Of a DNA stretch of 64,000 nt, positions 25,637 through 34,141 are shown in pieces (position 1 is the stretch's first letter; each line of letters begins with the position of its first letter). The notes under the pieces are model-generated. The model did no database searches. It saw only the letters and a list, made by a program, of their open reading frames with translations, and was not told where the DNA came from. This stretch comes from Micromonospora chaiyaphumensis. GTDB taxonomy: Bacteria; Actinomycetota; Actinomycetes; Mycobacteriales; Micromonosporaceae. The DNA lies in NCBI RefSeq assembly GCF_900091435.1, contig NZ_FMCS01000008.1, positions 286,185 to 350,184 on the forward strand. The letters run 5' to 3'. The position numbers and the translations under genes are program-made.

Positions 25637-25960
25637 ATGACTGCTCCCACCGCTGCCGGCTGCGCCGCGCCGGACCAGGCCGCCCCCCTCCCGGCCAGCC
25701 TGGACCTGGAGAAGGAGACCGTCATCACCGGCCTGGTGCAGGCCGAGTCCGGCGAGGCCGTGCCGGGCGCGTACGTCCGGCTGCTCGACTCGACGGGCGA
25801 GTTCACCGCCGAGGTGGTGACCTCCCCGGCCGGTCAGTTCCGGTTCTTCGCCGCGCCGGGCACCTGGACCCTGCGGGCGCTCTCCCGGCACGGCAACGGC
25901 GACACCGCCGTGGCTGCCGCCCGCGGGATCAACGAGGTGACCGTCACGGTCGCCGCCTGA
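25637..25960 (+). CDS. DUF1416 protein
   Basis: The 107-residue protein begins with a cysteine-containing leader (TAAGCAAPDQ) and then has a carboxypeptidase-regulatory-like beta-sandwich pattern (ITGLVQAESGEAVPGAYVRL, FTAEVVTSPAGQFRFFAAPG). DUF1416 is regularly found directly after the sulfurtransferase in actinobacteria. The conserved N-terminal cysteine suggests that it could accept or carry sulfur from the rhodanese, but that is inference. A strong terminator follows. Confidence 0.88.
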   Translation: MTAPTAAGCAAPDQAAPLPASLDLEKETVITGLVQAESGEAVPGAYVRLLDSTGEFTAEVVTSPAGQFRFFAAPGTWTLRALSRHGNGDTAVAAARGINEVTVTVAA

Positions 25961-25974
25961 CCCACGCTCTGATC

Positions 25975-26007
25975 GTGGCCCGCCGCCTGCCAAGGGCGGC
26001 GGGCCAC
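25975..26007 (+). terminator. Intrinsic terminator of the sulfurtransferase operon
   Basis: GTGGCCCGCCGCC and GGCGGCGGGCCAC form a perfect 13-bp stem with a 7-base loop. GAGCCGTTTTG follows, giving a short T run. A third copy of GGCCCGCCGCC lies at 26021-26031. Confidence 0.85.
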
Positions 26008-26093
26008 GAGCCGTTTTGATGGCCCGCCGCCCTGCTGCGTTGATGCGTCGAGGCGCGGACCGGGCGGTCGTCGCGGCGTGACACCATGACCCG

Positions 26094-26945
26094 GTGAGTG
26101 GTGCCGTCCAGGCGGGATACGCCCCGCCGACCCGTCCCGACCAGCCGGATCCCGGCCGGCGCCGGCTGCGCTGGCTGGTGGCCGCCACGGCGGCGTGGGC
26201 GGTGCTGCTCGCCGGGCTCACCTGGTGGTCGGTGCGGCACGACCCGCCGACCGTGAAGGAGCAGCGCTCCCTGGAGCAGGCCGGTCCCGTCGTGGACCGG
26301 GCCGTCGGCCGCCTGACCGCAGCGGTCGGGCGGGACGGCGTGCCCGCCCTCCTGCCGGACCGGATCGAGCGGGGCTGCCGGGTCACCCCGCTGGACGACG
26401 GCGTCGAGCTGGAGCGGGGCGTCGAGGTCGTGCTGGCCGGTGACGACGTGCGTGAACTGCTCCAGCGGGTGGCCGACCGGTTGCCGCCGGAGTGGCGGGC
26501 GGGCGTCGCGACGTTCGACGGCGAGCCGCGGCTGCGCGCCGACGCCGGCGAGTTCGTGGCGGTCGAGGGCCGGGCCGGCGGGCCCGGCCGGGTCCTGCTC
26601 ACCGCCGCGAGCGGCTGCCGGCCGGTGGGCGCGGGCTACCGGCCCCCGGCGGCCGACGCCGGGCGGGAGACCGCCGAGGCCACCCGGGCGATGGGTCGCT
26701 GGGGTGGCACGGCCGGGCCGGTCCAGGTGCTCGTGGCGCCGTGCCCCGGCGGCGGCACGGCCCGGACCGCGAGGGCGGAGACCGCCGGCGTGGGGCAGGC
26801 GTCGCTGGCGGCCGCGTTCGGCGCCGGCGCCCCGGCGGTACGCGACTCCGTCGACGTCTACGCCCGGTCCGGCGATCCGGCCGTGCTGGCCGAGCGGGTC
26901 GATAACCTGATCCGGGTGGCGGTCACCACCCCCTGCCCGGCCTGA
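26094..26945 (+). CDS. Single-pass membrane protein of unknown function
   Basis: The 283-residue protein has a short cytoplasmic N-terminus, one transmembrane segment (residues about 25-44, WLVAATAAWAVLLAGLTWW) and a 230-residue exported domain with four cysteines near GCRVTPL, SGCRPV, APCPGG and TTPCPA, possibly two disulfides. I do not recognise the domain. The GTG start is preceded by CACCAT at 6 bases. It converges on the debranching-enzyme gene with 9 bases between the stops. Confidence 0.72.
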   Translation: MSGAVQAGYAPPTRPDQPDPGRRRLRWLVAATAAWAVLLAGLTWWSVRHDPPTVKEQRSLEQAGPVVDRAVGRLTAAVGRDGVPALLPDRIERGCRVTPLDDGVELERGVEVVLAGDDVRELLQRVADRLPPEWRAGVATFDGEPRLRADAGEFVAVEGRAGGPGRVLLTAASGCRPVGAGYRPPAADAGRETAEATRAMGRWGGTAGPVQVLVAPCPGGGTARTARAETAGVGQASLAAAFGAGAPAVRDSVDVYARSGDPAVLAERVDNLIRVAVTTPCPA

Positions 26946-26954
26946 CGCAATCGG

Positions 26955-29009
26955 TCAGCGCCCGTGGCGCTGGTCGCGCGGACCGCGACTGCGGCCCAGG
27001 GCGTCCACCCGGCCCCACCGGCCGGGGATGTCCAGCAGCTCCACCCGGCCCATCCCGGCCGGCACGGCGGGATCGATGATCAGGTGCTCGCCCTGCGGCT
27101 CCAGGCCGAGCATCACCCGCAGCAGCAGCAAGGGAGTGCCGGCCGACCAGGCCTGCGGGCTGCACGCGGTGGGGTACTCCACGGGATAGTCGGTGAGGTC
27201 GCGCTCGTAGCCGGCGAACGCCTCGGGGAGCCGCCCGTTGAAATACCGGGACGCGCTCAGCATGGCCTCGCAGATCTGCCCGGCCTCCTCCCGGAAGCCG
27301 TACTTCCACAGGCCCCAGGCGATGATCGAGTTGTCGAACGGCCAGACCGTGCCGACGTGGTAGCCGATCGGGTTGTAGCGGCCCTGGTCGTCGGCGAGGG
27401 TCCGCACGCCCCAGCCGGAGAAGAGCCGCGGCCCGAGCAGGTGCCCGGCGATGGTCGCCGCACGGGACTCGTCGACGATGCCGCTCCAGAGCAGGTGCCC
27501 GATGTTCGAGGAGAGCGAGTCCACGTGCCGGCCGTCCGGGTCGAGGGCGAGCGCGTAGTACTCCCGCTTCGGGATCCAGAAGTCCCGGTTGAACCGCTCC
27601 TTCAGCTCGGCCGCCTCGCGCTCCAGCCGGTCGGCGTACGCCGGGTCGTTCCAGTAGGTACGCGCCAGGCGGGCGCCCCGCAGCTTGGCGTCGTACGCGT
27701 AGCCCTGGAGCTCGCAGGTGGCCCGGGGGAAGGGCGGCAGCCGGCCGTCGGAGTAGGAGATCGAGTCCCAGGAGTCCTTCCAGCACTGGTTCTGCAGGCC
27801 GGTCTCCGGGTTGCGGGTCAGGTACCAGACGTAACCCGTGCCGAGCAGGTCCCCGTACGTGTCGAGCCAGGCCAGCGCCGCCCGGACGGACTGTTCCAGC
27901 TGCTTGACCAGCGCCGCGTCCCCGGTCCACCGCTCGTACTCGTCGAGCAGGATCACGAACAGCGCCGTGGTGTCGGCCGAGCCGTAGTACGGCGAGTGCG
28001 GCTGCTCCTCGAAGCCGGCTGTCTCGCCGTAGCGCAGCTCGTGCAGGATCTTGCCGGGCTCCTCGTCCCGGAAGTCGTCCACCCGGCTGCCCTGGAGAGC
28101 GGCCAGCATGGCGATGGTGGGCGGGACCAGTTCCGGCAGGAACGGCAGCACCTGGAGCGACGTGAAGATGCTGTCCCGCCCGAACAGGGTCATGAACCAG
28201 GGCAGGCCGGCGGCGAGCAGCCGTACGCCCAGCGCGATCGACTCGTACCGGAGGGCGGCCAGGTCGTTGAGGCTGCGCCGGTACGCCCCGGCCAGTGGCT
28301 GGCAGTCGCAGCCCAGCTTCGGGGCCCGCGCGATCAGCTCGTTCTGCTCGGCGTGGATGGCCGCCACGGAGCGCTGCCCGCCGAGCGGCAGGGTGGCCCG
28401 GATGTCCTGCCCCCGGGCGCCGAAGATCTTGGTCGCGATCTGCAGCTGGGTGGTCCACTCGCCGTGCGGCCCGACCCGGACCCGGTAGGTCAGCCCTTCG
28501 CGGTCGACCTCGGCGGGCGCGCTGCTGTCCACCACCGCCTCCCGATGGAACCCCTCCCGCCGGTAGGTGAGCCGCAGCTGGTTCTCGCCGACCGTGGGCG
28601 TGGTCCGCCCCTTCTTCTGGCGCTGGTGCTTGATTTCGAACAGGTCGGCGAAGTCGGCGCCGATGTCCAGCCGGAGGGTGAACTCCACCTCCTGACCGGA
28701 GTGGTTGAGCAGGGTCAGCTCCTCGTCGAAGCTGCCGCCGATCGACCGGCTGCGGATTACCGAGACCTTGGCGTCCAGGTAGTGCGTGGGCTCCCCGGGG
28801 ACCAGGAAGAACCGGGTCCGGTACGACATCGAGTCGTCGATGGAGAGCGCGTGCAGCCGCTGCCCGTTGAGGGTGAGCAGCCAGGTCGAGATGAATCGGG
28901 TGTCGAACGAGAAGAGCCCGGTGGGGAAGTCGAACGACGGCTCGATGTCGCCGCGCCGGTCGCAGACCAGGAAGGTGTTGCCGTCCAGGATGCTGACACG
29001 TGCCTTCAT
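26955..29009 (-). CDS. Amylo-alpha-1,6-glucosidase-like glycogen debranching protein
   Basis: The 684-residue protein has an N-terminal beta domain (residues about 1-210, ILDGNTFLVCDRRGDIEPS) of the debranching-enzyme N-terminal type. An (alpha/alpha)6 barrel follows with AAGLPWFMTLFGRDSIFTSL, QNQCWKDSWDSI and GYHVGTVWPFDNSI. The acidic residues in FGRDS and WKDSWDS are candidate catalytic groups. It should trim alpha-1,6 branches or related glucans in the cytoplasm; no signal peptide is seen. Its ATG overlaps the stop of the upstream SCP2-like gene (ATGA), so the two are translated together. Confidence 0.92.
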   Translation of the reverse strand: MKARVSILDGNTFLVCDRRGDIEPSFDFPTGLFSFDTRFISTWLLTLNGQRLHALSIDDSMSYRTRFFLVPGEPTHYLDAKVSVIRSRSIGGSFDEELTLLNHSGQEVEFTLRLDIGADFADLFEIKHQRQKKGRTTPTVGENQLRLTYRREGFHREAVVDSSAPAEVDREGLTYRVRVGPHGEWTTQLQIATKIFGARGQDIRATLPLGGQRSVAAIHAEQNELIARAPKLGCDCQPLAGAYRRSLNDLAALRYESIALGVRLLAAGLPWFMTLFGRDSIFTSLQVLPFLPELVPPTIAMLAALQGSRVDDFRDEEPGKILHELRYGETAGFEEQPHSPYYGSADTTALFVILLDEYERWTGDAALVKQLEQSVRAALAWLDTYGDLLGTGYVWYLTRNPETGLQNQCWKDSWDSISYSDGRLPPFPRATCELQGYAYDAKLRGARLARTYWNDPAYADRLEREAAELKERFNRDFWIPKREYYALALDPDGRHVDSLSSNIGHLLWSGIVDESRAATIAGHLLGPRLFSGWGVRTLADDQGRYNPIGYHVGTVWPFDNSIIAWGLWKYGFREEAGQICEAMLSASRYFNGRLPEAFAGYERDLTDYPVEYPTACSPQAWSAGTPLLLLRVMLGLEPQGEHLIIDPAVPAGMGRVELLDIPGRWGRVDALGRSRGPRDQRHGR

Positions 29010-29386
29010 CCCGACCGCCGGACGTGTTCGCGGGCGGTCTCCCGCGGGTCCCGGACGCCGGGCGGATCGGGGAAGAACCGGCGGAACACCAGGAACAGCA
29101 CCACGTTGCCGCTGAACGTCGCCTCGTTGCGCAGCACCGCCGCCATGCCCTGCTCCCGGCCGGTGATCAGCTCCTCGAACAGGTCGGCGCTGACGGTGAA
29201 GACGGCGTCGGCCGGCAGTTGCTCCCGGGTCACCCGGACCGTCCCGGGCGCCAGCTCCAGATACCAGTGCTCGGTGCGGTTCTCGGTGGTCAGGTCCAGT
29301 TGGAGGTGGCCACGGATCGGACTGCGCAGCACTGCCGGGGCACGCGCCGGCAGGGATGCGAAGAACTGTTCGATCGCCTCACCCAC
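29006..29386 (-). CDS. SCP2 sterol-binding-domain-like protein
   Basis: The 126-residue soluble protein has an SCP2-like fold pattern: HLQLDLTTENRTEHWYLEL, VTREQLPADAVFTVSADLFEELI and EATFSGNVVLFLVFRRFFP. SCP2 domains bind lipids or acyl chains. It has a GTG start with TACGAT ending 6 bases before it. It is translationally coupled to the debranching enzyme, which is a puzzling partner. The ligand is unknown. Confidence 0.82.
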   Translation of the reverse strand: MGEAIEQFFASLPARAPAVLRSPIRGHLQLDLTTENRTEHWYLELAPGTVRVTREQLPADAVFTVSADLFEELITGREQGMAAVLRNEATFSGNVVLFLVFRRFFPDPPGVRDPRETAREHVRRSG

Positions 29387-29470
29387 ATCAGGATCGTAGG
29401 CAGCGGTCGGACATGTCGGGCGAGGATCGCCAGTCCACGCGGAACGGACATCCCCTGGTGCCGAGCGGCG

Positions 29471-29833
29471 TCAGTAGACCAGGGCCTGGGCGCCCTCGGC
29501 CATCGTCTCCTCGACGAAGACGGCCGCCCCGGCGATCCGTACGCCGGGGATGACGTCGTCCGCCCCGATGTCGCGGCGGGCCGCGCACTGCGTGCAGGCG
29601 GTCACCTTGCCGGTGGTCAGGATGACGTGCAGCAGTTCGGCCAGCGGCGCGGAGTGCGGCAGCTCGAAGGTCTGCGCGCGCCCGGGCAGTGCGAACCAGG
29701 TCGACTCACCGGTGAGCCAGAGCGACACGTCCACCCCGGCGGCGGCCGCGGTGGCGGCGACGGTGAAGGCCTGTGCGCAACGCTCCGGGGCGTCGGCGCC
29801 GGCGGTGGCCTTGACGACGAGAGTGCGGGCCAT
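29471..29833 (-). CDS. DsrE-family sulfur-relay-like protein
   Basis: The 120-residue protein has the DsrE/DsrF pattern, with a CTQCAARRDI motif whose two cysteines could carry sulfur or a disulfide, and GAAVFVEE near the end. DsrE-like proteins relay persulfides, but many small actinobacterial members are uncharacterised. I prefer the ATG at 29833 because TATGCT ends exactly 7 bases upstream; an ATG 12 bases earlier is in frame. It is divergent from a 34-residue membrane protein. Confidence 0.82.
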   Translation of the reverse strand: MARTLVVKATAGADAPERCAQAFTVAATAAAAGVDVSLWLTGESTWFALPGRAQTFELPHSAPLAELLHVILTTGKVTACTQCAARRDIGADDVIPGVRIAGAAVFVEETMAEGAQALVY

Positions 29834-29857
29834 GCCGCCCAGCATAGGATGGCCGGG

Positions 29858-29962
29858 ATGGTTACCGAGATCGGGTTCGTCAGCCTGCTGGTCGCCGGCC
29901 TGGGCGCGCTCGCCGGTGGCCTCGTCTACGTCGCAGTCCGCATCTCGAGAGGCAAATGGTGA
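29858..29962 (+). CDS. Single-pass small membrane protein, 34 aa
   Basis: The ORF encodes MVTEIGFVSLLVAGLGALAG with one transmembrane segment and a basic end (SRGKW). TAGGAT (29845-29850) ends 7 bases before the ATG and overlaps the -10 of the divergent DsrE gene. Its last codons overlap the start of the nitrobindin-like gene, indicating translational coupling. Composition, promoter and coupling make it likely to be real. Function is unknown. Confidence 0.65.
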   Translation: MVTEIGFVSLLVAGLGALAGGLVYVAVRISRGKW

Positions 29963-30546
29963 GTGAGAACCCGCTTCAGCCGCCGTGGCTGAACGCGCCG
30001 CCGGTCGACCCGTACCCGTACGAGGAGAGCCACGACCTGCGCGTCGGCCCGAAGCTGCACCGGAGCCTGGACGGGCTGCTGCCGTACATCGGGGTGTGGC
30101 GCGGGCGGGGCCGCGGCGGGTTCCCCACCATCGAGGACTTCGACTTCGCCCAGGAGATCCGGATCAGCCACGACGGCCGGCCCTTCCTGTTCTACGAGTC
30201 CCGTGCCTGGATCCTCGACGAGCAGAGCCGCCCGGTGCGCCCGGCCGGCCGCGAGGTGGGCTGGTGGCGTCCGGTCCTGGACGGCGACCGGGTCACCGAC
30301 GAGCTGGAAGCGCTCATGACCACGCCCACCGGCGTGATGGAGCTGCACATCGGCAAGCGCAAGGGCACGCAGATCGAGTTCGCCACCGACGCGGTGGTCC
30401 GGACCGCCACGGCCAAGGAGGTCACGGCCGGCGCCCGCCTCTTCGGCATCGTCGAGGGCGCCCTCCTCTACGCCCAGGAAATGGCCGCCGTGGGCCACCC
30501 CCTGAGCCCCCACCTCTCAGCCCGCCTGACCCGAGTAGCCGGCTGA
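29956..30546 (+). CDS. Nitrobindin/FABP-like heme-binding beta-barrel protein
   Basis: The 196-residue protein has a nitrobindin signature IGVWRGRGRGGFPTI (GxWxGxG) at about residues 46-60, and a GHPLSPHLSARL segment at the C-terminus whose histidine is the likely proximal heme ligand. Nitrobindins bind ferric heme in a ten-stranded barrel, react with nitric oxide and isomerise peroxynitrite. The ATG overlaps the upstream 34-residue ORF; a GTG one codon later is the alternative. It is in a conserved block with DsrE, Fur and YgfZ genes. Confidence 0.9.
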   Translation: MVSENPLQPPWLNAPPVDPYPYEESHDLRVGPKLHRSLDGLLPYIGVWRGRGRGGFPTIEDFDFAQEIRISHDGRPFLFYESRAWILDEQSRPVRPAGREVGWWRPVLDGDRVTDELEALMTTPTGVMELHIGKRKGTQIEFATDAVVRTATAKEVTAGARLFGIVEGALLYAQEMAAVGHPLSPHLSARLTRVAG

Positions 30547-30594
30547 CCCCTTTCCCACCCAGCCCAACTCCCTCTCCCCCGCCTCCAGCCCCGG

Positions 30595-30651
30595 TGATCA
30601 TGAAGTTAGCGGCGACAAATCGGACGCAGAACGCCGCTAACTTCATGATCA
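30595..30651. repeat. 20-bp perfect inverted repeat, palindromic element
   Basis: TGATCATGAAGTTAGCGGCG (30595-30614) is repeated inverted at 30632-30651 around a 17-base loop. It is AT-richer than its surroundings. It lies between convergent genes, and the right arm contains the stop codon of the lyase gene. It could be a bidirectional terminator or a copy of a dispersed palindromic repeat. Confidence 0.85.
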
Positions 30652-31497
30652 ACGAGGCGGGAAGCCCAGGAGGGTTTGGAGGGGGGTGGTCAGGGGGGAG
30701 CGTGGGCGGGGGAGTCCGTTCAGGGAAACCACCTCGGCCAGGCCGCGGAGGGAGGACGTCAGCCAGATGGCGTCCGCTTCGTGCAGGTCGGCCGGGGTCG
30801 GTAGGCGTTCGTCCATCGTGAGGCCCAGCTCGTCGGCGTTGGCCAGGAGCCAGGCGGCGGTGACGCCGGGGAGGATGCCGGTGGTCGCGGCCGGCACCGT
30901 GCACAGGGTGCCGCCGCTCAGCCAGACGACGTTCGCCGTGGGCGCCTCCAGTACGTAGCCGTCGGTGGAGACCCAGAGCACGTCGTCCACCCCGGCCCGC
31001 TCGGCCCAGCGGCGGGCGGCGGTGCTCAGCGCGTACGAGGTGGACTTCACACCGACCGGGAGCCAGCCCAGCTCGGGGCGGGACCGGGCGGCCACCCCGA
31101 GCGGCAGGGTGGCGACCGTCACCCCGTCCCGCCGGGCCCGCCGTGCGGCGGCCGGCACCTCGCCCAGCGTGGCGTAGACGGTCGGCGGCCCGCCGTCCTC
31201 GGGCCCTCGGGTGCAGACCAGCCGCAGCGCGCCCTCGACCTCCGGCGGCCAGCCCGCGCGAAGCGTGTCCAGCAGCTCGACCAGCACGTCGGTGGACGGC
31301 AGGGCCAGCCCGAGCGCCGTCGCGCCGGCCCGCAGCCGGGCCAGGTGGGCGTCGCGCAGCCAGGGCTCCCCGCCGCGCAGGTGCAGGGTCTCGAAGAGGC
31401 CGTCGCCGTGCAGCACGCCCCGGTCGTCGCCGCGCAGCACCGCCTCGCCGGCCGGTACGACACCCCGGCCCGGCACGGCCACCCGCGTCGCCACCAC
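30649..31497 (-). CDS. Aminotransferase class IV, aminodeoxychorismate-lyase-like
   Basis: The 282-residue protein has the fold-type IV pattern: a GVLHGDGLFETLHLRGG N-terminus, the PLP-binding lysine in VGVKSTSYALSTAARRWAE and APTANVVWLSGG. Members are PabC (4-amino-4-deoxychorismate lyase), branched-chain aminotransferases and D-amino acid transaminases. PabC is the best fit by length and by the ETLHLRGG pattern, but no folate genes are adjacent. The GTG start has TACGCT ending 6 bases before it. Confidence 0.85.
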   Translation of the reverse strand: MVATRVAVPGRGVVPAGEAVLRGDDRGVLHGDGLFETLHLRGGEPWLRDAHLARLRAGATALGLALPSTDVLVELLDTLRAGWPPEVEGALRLVCTRGPEDGGPPTVYATLGEVPAAARRARRDGVTVATLPLGVAARSRPELGWLPVGVKSTSYALSTAARRWAERAGVDDVLWVSTDGYVLEAPTANVVWLSGGTLCTVPAATTGILPGVTAAWLLANADELGLTMDERLPTPADLHEADAIWLTSSLRGLAEVVSLNGLPRPRSPLTTPLQTLLGFPPR

Positions 31498-31564
31498 GAG
31501 CGCAGCGTAGTGGCGTACGCCGCCGGTGGCCGGACCGGCGCGGCGGCCGAACTATGATCGGACG

Positions 31565-31993
31565 GTGTCCGAATCCTCCCTCGCGGAACTGCTCCGCTCC
31601 CGTGGGCTGCGGCTGACGGCGCAGCGGCAGCTGGTCCTTCAGGCCGTCATGGATCTGGGGCACGCCACGCCGGAGCAGGTGCACACGGCCGTGCGCGAGG
31701 TGGCCGCCGGGGTCAACATCACCACCATCTACCGCACGCTGGAGCTGCTGGAACGCCTCGGGCTGGTGACCCACACCCACCTGTCGCACGGGTCGCCGAC
31801 CTACCACGCGGCCGGTGAGCACCAGCACGTCCACCTCGTGTGCCGGGAGTGCGGCGCGATCGACGAGATCGACCCCGAGCTGCTCCGGCCGCTGGCCGAC
31901 CAGCTGGCCGCGCAGCGGGGATTCCAGGTCGACATCGGGCACGTGGCGCTCTTCGGCGTCTGCGGCCAGTGCGAGGACGGGGAGAGCAAATGA
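31565..31993 (+). CDS. Fur-family metalloregulator
   Basis: The 142-residue protein has the Fur layout: a winged helix (LRSRGLRLTAQRQLVLQAVM, NITTIYRTLELLERLGLV) and a dimerisation domain with HQHVHLVCRECGAIDEI and a second CxxC (CGQCEDG) for structural zinc. It could be Fur, Zur or the nickel-sensing Nur; by synteny with Streptomyces, Nur is a possibility, which I cannot decide here. TATGAT (31553-31558) ends 6 bases before the GTG. It overlaps the YgfZ start (ATGA). Confidence 0.92.
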   Translation: MSESSLAELLRSRGLRLTAQRQLVLQAVMDLGHATPEQVHTAVREVAAGVNITTIYRTLELLERLGLVTHTHLSHGSPTYHAAGEHQHVHLVCRECGAIDEIDPELLRPLADQLAAQRGFQVDIGHVALFGVCGQCEDGESK

Positions 31994-33102
31994 TCGACAT
32001 CGCGGGCGCCGTGACGGCCGAGGCCATCGACGAGGAGACCCGGGAGCAGCCCGAGCCGGCCCACCGGGCGGCCGGGGTCGGCCCGGTGGCCGCCCACTAC
32101 GGCGACCCGATGCGCGAGCAGCGCACCCTGGCCACCGGCGTCGGCCTGGTCGACCGCTCGCACCGGGGTGTGGTCGCGGTCCCCGGCGAGGAGCGGATGA
32201 CCTGGCTGCACACGCTGACCAGCCAGCATCTGGCCGCGCTCCGCCCGTGGCAGGGCACCGAGCTGCTGGTGCTCTCCCCGCACGGGCACGTCGAGCAGCA
32301 CGCCCTGGTCGCCGAGGACGGCGAGACCACCTGGCTGGACACCGAGCCCGGGATGACCGGCGGCCTCCTGTCCTACCTGGAGAAGATGCGGTTCTTCAGC
32401 AAGGTCGACCCGCGGGACGTCACGGCCGACCACGCGCTGCTCTCGCTGGTCGGCCCGGAGGCCACCGGCGCCCTCGACACCCTCGGGGTCACCGGGCTGG
32501 CCGAACCCGACGTGGCCGCGGTGCCGGGCCCGAAGTTCCGCTCCGGCGAGCTGCCGTCCCGGCCCTCCGTCGTGTACGACGTGAAGCCCCTGCCCGTCGG
32601 CGGCTGGGCCCGGCGGGTCGCGCTCGGCGTCGACCTGCTGGTGCCTCGGCCGGCCATGACCCAGGTGGTCGACGAGCTGCGCGGCGCCGGCGTGCCGGTG
32701 GCCGGGCTGTGGGCGTACGAGGCGGTGCGGGTGGCCGCCCGGCGGGCCCGGGCCGGGGTGGACACCGACCACCGGACCATCCCCGCCGAGGTGGGCCTGA
32801 TCGGCCCGGCCGTGCACCTCGACAAGGGCTGCTACCGCGGGCAGGAGACGGTCGCCCGGGTGCACAACCTGGGCAAGCCGCCGCGCCGGCTCGTCCTGCT
32901 GCACCTGGACGGCGTGACCACCGACCAGCCGCCGGCCGTCGGCACGCCGGTGACGCTGGACGGCCGGGCGGTGGGCTTCGTGGGCACCGCGGTCCACCAC
33001 TTCGAGCTGGGGCAGATCGCCCTCGCCGTGGTGAAGCGGAACGTGGCCGACGACGCCCGGCTGATGGTGGGGGAGACGGCCGCCGCCATCGACCCGGCGT
33101 AA
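31990..33102 (+). CDS. ygfZ: YgfZ/GcvT-fold iron-sulfur cluster assembly protein
   Basis: The 370-residue folate-binding protein has the aminomethyltransferase-like fold and the conserved KGCYRGQE motif (in LDKGCYRGQETVARVHNLGK), with the reactive cysteine. In E. coli YgfZ supports maturation of some Fe-S proteins using a tetrahydrofolate cofactor. It is translationally coupled to the Fur gene, which makes metal-linked control plausible. Length is normal for actinobacterial members. No signal peptide is seen. Confidence 0.93.
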   Translation: MIDIAGAVTAEAIDEETREQPEPAHRAAGVGPVAAHYGDPMREQRTLATGVGLVDRSHRGVVAVPGEERMTWLHTLTSQHLAALRPWQGTELLVLSPHGHVEQHALVAEDGETTWLDTEPGMTGGLLSYLEKMRFFSKVDPRDVTADHALLSLVGPEATGALDTLGVTGLAEPDVAAVPGPKFRSGELPSRPSVVYDVKPLPVGGWARRVALGVDLLVPRPAMTQVVDELRGAGVPVAGLWAYEAVRVAARRARAGVDTDHRTIPAEVGLIGPAVHLDKGCYRGQETVARVHNLGKPPRRLVLLHLDGVTTDQPPAVGTPVTLDGRAVGFVGTAVHHFELGQIALAVVKRNVADDARLMVGETAAAIDPA

Positions 33103-33219
33103 GGGATGCCGCTCCGGCGGCGGCAAGACGGAAAATCTTCTGTTTCCGGCGGCTGTCGCGCCCGATCCTGCAGCTTCGGGCTGTCGACCGGAGGGGAGTC
33201 GGCGGTTTAGGATCCGGGC

Positions 33220-34047
33220 ATGACCACAGGGACGTTGATCACGGTTGCCCCCACCGGCGCGGAATCGGCCAAGGCGGAGGTGCCGGCGCTGCCGGTGACC
33301 CTCGACGAGCTGCTGCTGACCGCCAAGGAGTGCGAGGCGCTCGGCGCCGCCGTGATCCACGTCCACATCCGTGACGACGAGGCGAGGCCCACCCTCGACC
33401 AGGGCCGGCTGCGGGAGACCGTGGCGGCGCTGCGGCAGAGCACCGACCTGATCGTGCAGCTCTCCTCCGGCGGCGCGGTGACCGACCCGGAGGCCGCTCG
33501 GCTGGCCGTGCTCGACGCCGGCCCGGACATGGCCTCCTGCACCATGGGCACGGTCAACTTCGGCGACGACGTGTTCCTCAACCGCTGGGAGTTCATCGTC
33601 GACCTGCACACCCGGATGCAGGAGCGGGGCGTCGTCCCCGAGTACGAGATCTTCGACCTCGGCCACCTCACCGCGCTTCAGCGCCTGCTCGGCAAGTACG
33701 GCCTGCCGCACGGCGGGCACGTGCACGTCGACTTCGTGATGGGGGTGCCGGGCGGCATGCCGGGCACCACGGCCACGCTGGTGGCCGCCCAGCAGATGCT
33801 GCGCGACCTGCCCGAGGGCACCACGTTCTCGGCCACCGGCATCGGCCGCAGCACCATCCCCGTGATGCTGGCCTCGCTCTCGGCCGGCGGTCACCTCCGG
33901 GTCGGCATGGAGGACACGGTCACCTACGCCAAGGGCCGGCCGGTCGAGTCCAACATGCAACTGGTCGCCCGCGCGGTCGGCTTCGCCCAGCTCGCCCAGC
34001 GGCCGCCGCTGACCACCACCGCGGCCCGGGCGCTGCTCGGCCTGTAA
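33220..34047 (+). CDS. BKACE (beta-keto acid cleavage) enzyme
   Basis: The 275-residue TIM-barrel protein has the Zn ligands of the family: HVHIRDDE and HVHVDF with GHVHVD, plus VGMEDT. BKACE enzymes cleave beta-keto acids such as 3-keto-5-aminohexanoate with acetyl-CoA; the substrate class depends on the active site and is unknown here. TAGGAT (33208-33213) ends 6 bases before the ATG. No lysine-fermentation genes are next to it, so lysine degradation is not supported by context. Confidence 0.9.
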   Translation: MTTGTLITVAPTGAESAKAEVPALPVTLDELLLTAKECEALGAAVIHVHIRDDEARPTLDQGRLRETVAALRQSTDLIVQLSSGGAVTDPEAARLAVLDAGPDMASCTMGTVNFGDDVFLNRWEFIVDLHTRMQERGVVPEYEIFDLGHLTALQRLLGKYGLPHGGHVHVDFVMGVPGGMPGTTATLVAAQQMLRDLPEGTTFSATGIGRSTIPVMLASLSAGGHLRVGMEDTVTYAKGRPVESNMQLVARAVGFAQLAQRPPLTTTAARALLGL

Positions 34048-34141
34048 GCGACGGCCCGGCCGCCGCCCCTGTACGCGGGCGGCCGACGTCCCTGGTCACC
34101 CCGGTGCCGGGCCCGCCGAGCCCGTCGGTAGCGTCCACCTC

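Noticed and set aside
26964..29399. 811-codon open frame opposite the debranching enzyme
   Set aside because: It is fully antisense to a gene with clear family motifs and has shadow composition.
34057..34085. Terminator after the BKACE gene
   Set aside because: CGGCCGCC/GGCGGCCG pairs for only 8 bp with no T run, which is common by chance at this GC content.
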